The notes under the pieces: model-generated
The model's database searches: none
The model's input: only the letters and a program-made list of their open reading frames with translations
What the model was told of the DNA's origin: nothing
Assembly: GCA_965218865.1 (NCBI GenBank)
Contig: CBDCME010000043.1
Location: 62,001 to 126,000 of the forward strand
Direction of reading: 5' to 3'
Length of the DNA stretch: 64,000 nucleotides
DNA from: CBDCME01 sp965218865
GTDB taxonomy: Bacteria > Pseudomonadota > Alphaproteobacteria > JAAXGF01
Translations under genes and position numbers: made by a program
Part shown: positions 63,050 to 64,000 of the stretch, piece after piece
Numbering within the stretch: position 1 is the stretch's first letter
How the letters are laid out: each line of letters starts with the position of its first letter

Positions 63050-63964
63050 ATGAATTATCAATCGGTCCTCGATGAAATCGCGCTAGAGATTCGCCCCCAT
63101 TTCGGCCGCGGCAAGGTCGCCGATTACATTCCCGCGTTGGCGAAGGTCCCGGCGGACAAGTTCGGCATGGCGTTGGTCGCCGTCGACGGCACCTGTTATA
63201 CGGTCGGCGAGGCCGAGGAAAACTTCTCGATCCAAAGCATCTCGAAGGTCCTCACCTTGATGCTCGCGGTCAAGTACGTCGGCGACGCCTTGTGGCGGCG
63301 GGTCGGCCGGGAGCCGTCGGGCGACCCCTTCAATTCCCTGACCCAGCTCGAATACGAGCACGGCATCCCGCGAAATCCGATGATCAACGCCGGCGCCCTC
63401 GTCTCGGTGGATTGCGTGGTTTCCCATTGCCAGGACGCGAAGGAAACGATCCTCGAATTCGTGCGCTCGTTTTCCGCCAATCCCGACATCGACTACGACA
63501 CGGAAGTCGCCCGCTCCGAGTGGGAACACAGATTTTCCAACATGGCGATGGCGAGTTACCTGAAAAGCTACGGCAATCTCGAGAATGAGGTGGAGCAAGT
63601 GCTGGACGTCTATTTCCACCAGTGCTCGATCGCGATGAGCTGCCGCGACCTCGCCCACGCCTTCCTGCCCCTGGCCAACAAGGGATTGATGCCGTATTCC
63701 GAGAAACGCGTGATCGGCGAGCGACGGGCCAAACGGGTCAACGCGATCATGCTGACCTGCGGGCTGTATGATTCGGTGGGCGATTTCGCCTTTCGCGTCG
63801 GCCTCCCGGCCAAGAGCGGCGTCGGCGGCGGTATCGTCGCCGTCATGCCCAACGAATTCAGCGTCGCCGTGTGGTCCCCGGCCCTGGAAGAATCAGGCAA
63901 CTCGCTGATCGGAATCGAGGCCCTGGCCCTGCTGACCTCGTTGACTGGAAAGTCGATTTTCTGA
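63050..63964 (+). CDS. glsA: glutaminase
   Basis: The 304-residue enzyme hydrolyses glutamine to glutamate and ammonia. It has the serine-dependent beta-lactamase-like fold with the SIQSISKVLTL motif (Ser-x-x-Lys catalytic pair, near residue 65), GIPRNPMINAGALVSVDCVV, AMSCRDLAHAFLPLANKG and the C-terminal GVGGGIVAVMPNEFSVAVWS. Length is normal. The ribosome site is weak (AGCTGGAATTGCCAAC), and part of the leader is the 20-bp repeat array. Confidence 0.95.
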   Translation: MNYQSVLDEIALEIRPHFGRGKVADYIPALAKVPADKFGMALVAVDGTCYTVGEAEENFSIQSISKVLTLMLAVKYVGDALWRRVGREPSGDPFNSLTQLEYEHGIPRNPMINAGALVSVDCVVSHCQDAKETILEFVRSFSANPDIDYDTEVARSEWEHRFSNMAMASYLKSYGNLENEVEQVLDVYFHQCSIAMSCRDLAHAFLPLANKGLMPYSEKRVIGERRAKRVNAIMLTCGLYDSVGDFAFRVGLPAKSGVGGGIVAVMPNEFSVAVWSPALEESGNSLIGIEALALLTSLTGKSIF

Positions 63965-64000
63965 CGATCCAGTCCCAACAACCATCGTCCGTATATTCCA
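63965..64000. other. window end
   Basis: Thirty-six bases after the glutaminase stop; nothing can be assigned. Confidence 0.3.

Overview
The window looks like a chromosomal segment of a high-GC alphaproteobacterium, probably a Rhodospirillales-like lineage (inference). The F1 ATP synthase genes run atpH-A-G-D-C as in alphaproteobacteria, and there are a Caulobacter-type tad/cpa pilus locus, an NnrS/NnrU pair and an ATP-grasp/alpha-E/transglutaminase cluster. No rRNA, tRNA or CRISPR array was found.

Layout. 1-4953: the atp operon on the minus strand with a candidate promoter; atpC runs off the left edge. 5299-8786: a SAM methyltransferase, an intact IS5-type element, a cut gene fragment and two antisense micro-ORFs. 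8979-11990: a cold-shock gene, then a graveyard of phage and transposon remnants (HTH tail, terminase small subunit, ParB-like protein, IS91-type recombinase, integrase tail). 11990-19179: pterin dehydratase, lipoprotein, NnrS, NnrU, an outer-membrane porin and an EF-G-like GTPase. 19311-32215: the tad/cpa locus on the minus strand (flp, a double-domain cpaB, a truncated cpaB, cpaC, cpaD, cpaE, cpaF, tadB, tadC). It is broken by an IS5-type element inside tadB, an IS256-type element at cpaB, and frame breaks in cpaC and tadC, so the pilus is probably not made unless the frame breaks are sequence errors and other copies exist. 32677-37289: a lipoprotein-type truncated haemoglobin, an IS630 element, a fused transporter/spermidine-synthase-like gene and a cut lipoprotein gene. 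37285-46560: an IS66-type transposon carrying a DUF4338 (DruA-like) gene, with a group II intron at the tip of each terminal inverted repeat; the right-hand intron is a perfect tandem pair. 46841-48680: an internally deleted formylglycine-enzyme-like gene and IS630 copy 2. 48973-55510: Sel1-repeat protein, cyclic-nucleotide-binding protein and a highly unusual ABC exporter, divergent from a MurG-like glycosyltransferase and a galE-like epimerase. 55742-63964: IS630 copy 3, then CP-ATP-grasp/alpha-E fusion, transglutaminase, CP-ATP-grasp, alpha-E protein and glutaminase.

Three themes stand out. First, mobile DNA is dense: two IS5-type copies plus a relic, three IS630, one IS256, one IS66, three group II introns, an IS91 relic and a four-copy palindromic repeat family. 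Second, several otherwise well-preserved genes have single-base frame breaks, often at short G/C runs (cpaC, the spermidine-synthase-like gene, galE, the ATP-grasp fusion, a small ORF). These may be real decay or sequencing error. Third, the most novel-looking coding locus is the ABC exporter at 50305-52968: its nucleotide-binding domain has a roughly 300-residue insertion containing internal repeats and degenerate ATPase motifs, next to a cNMP-binding protein.
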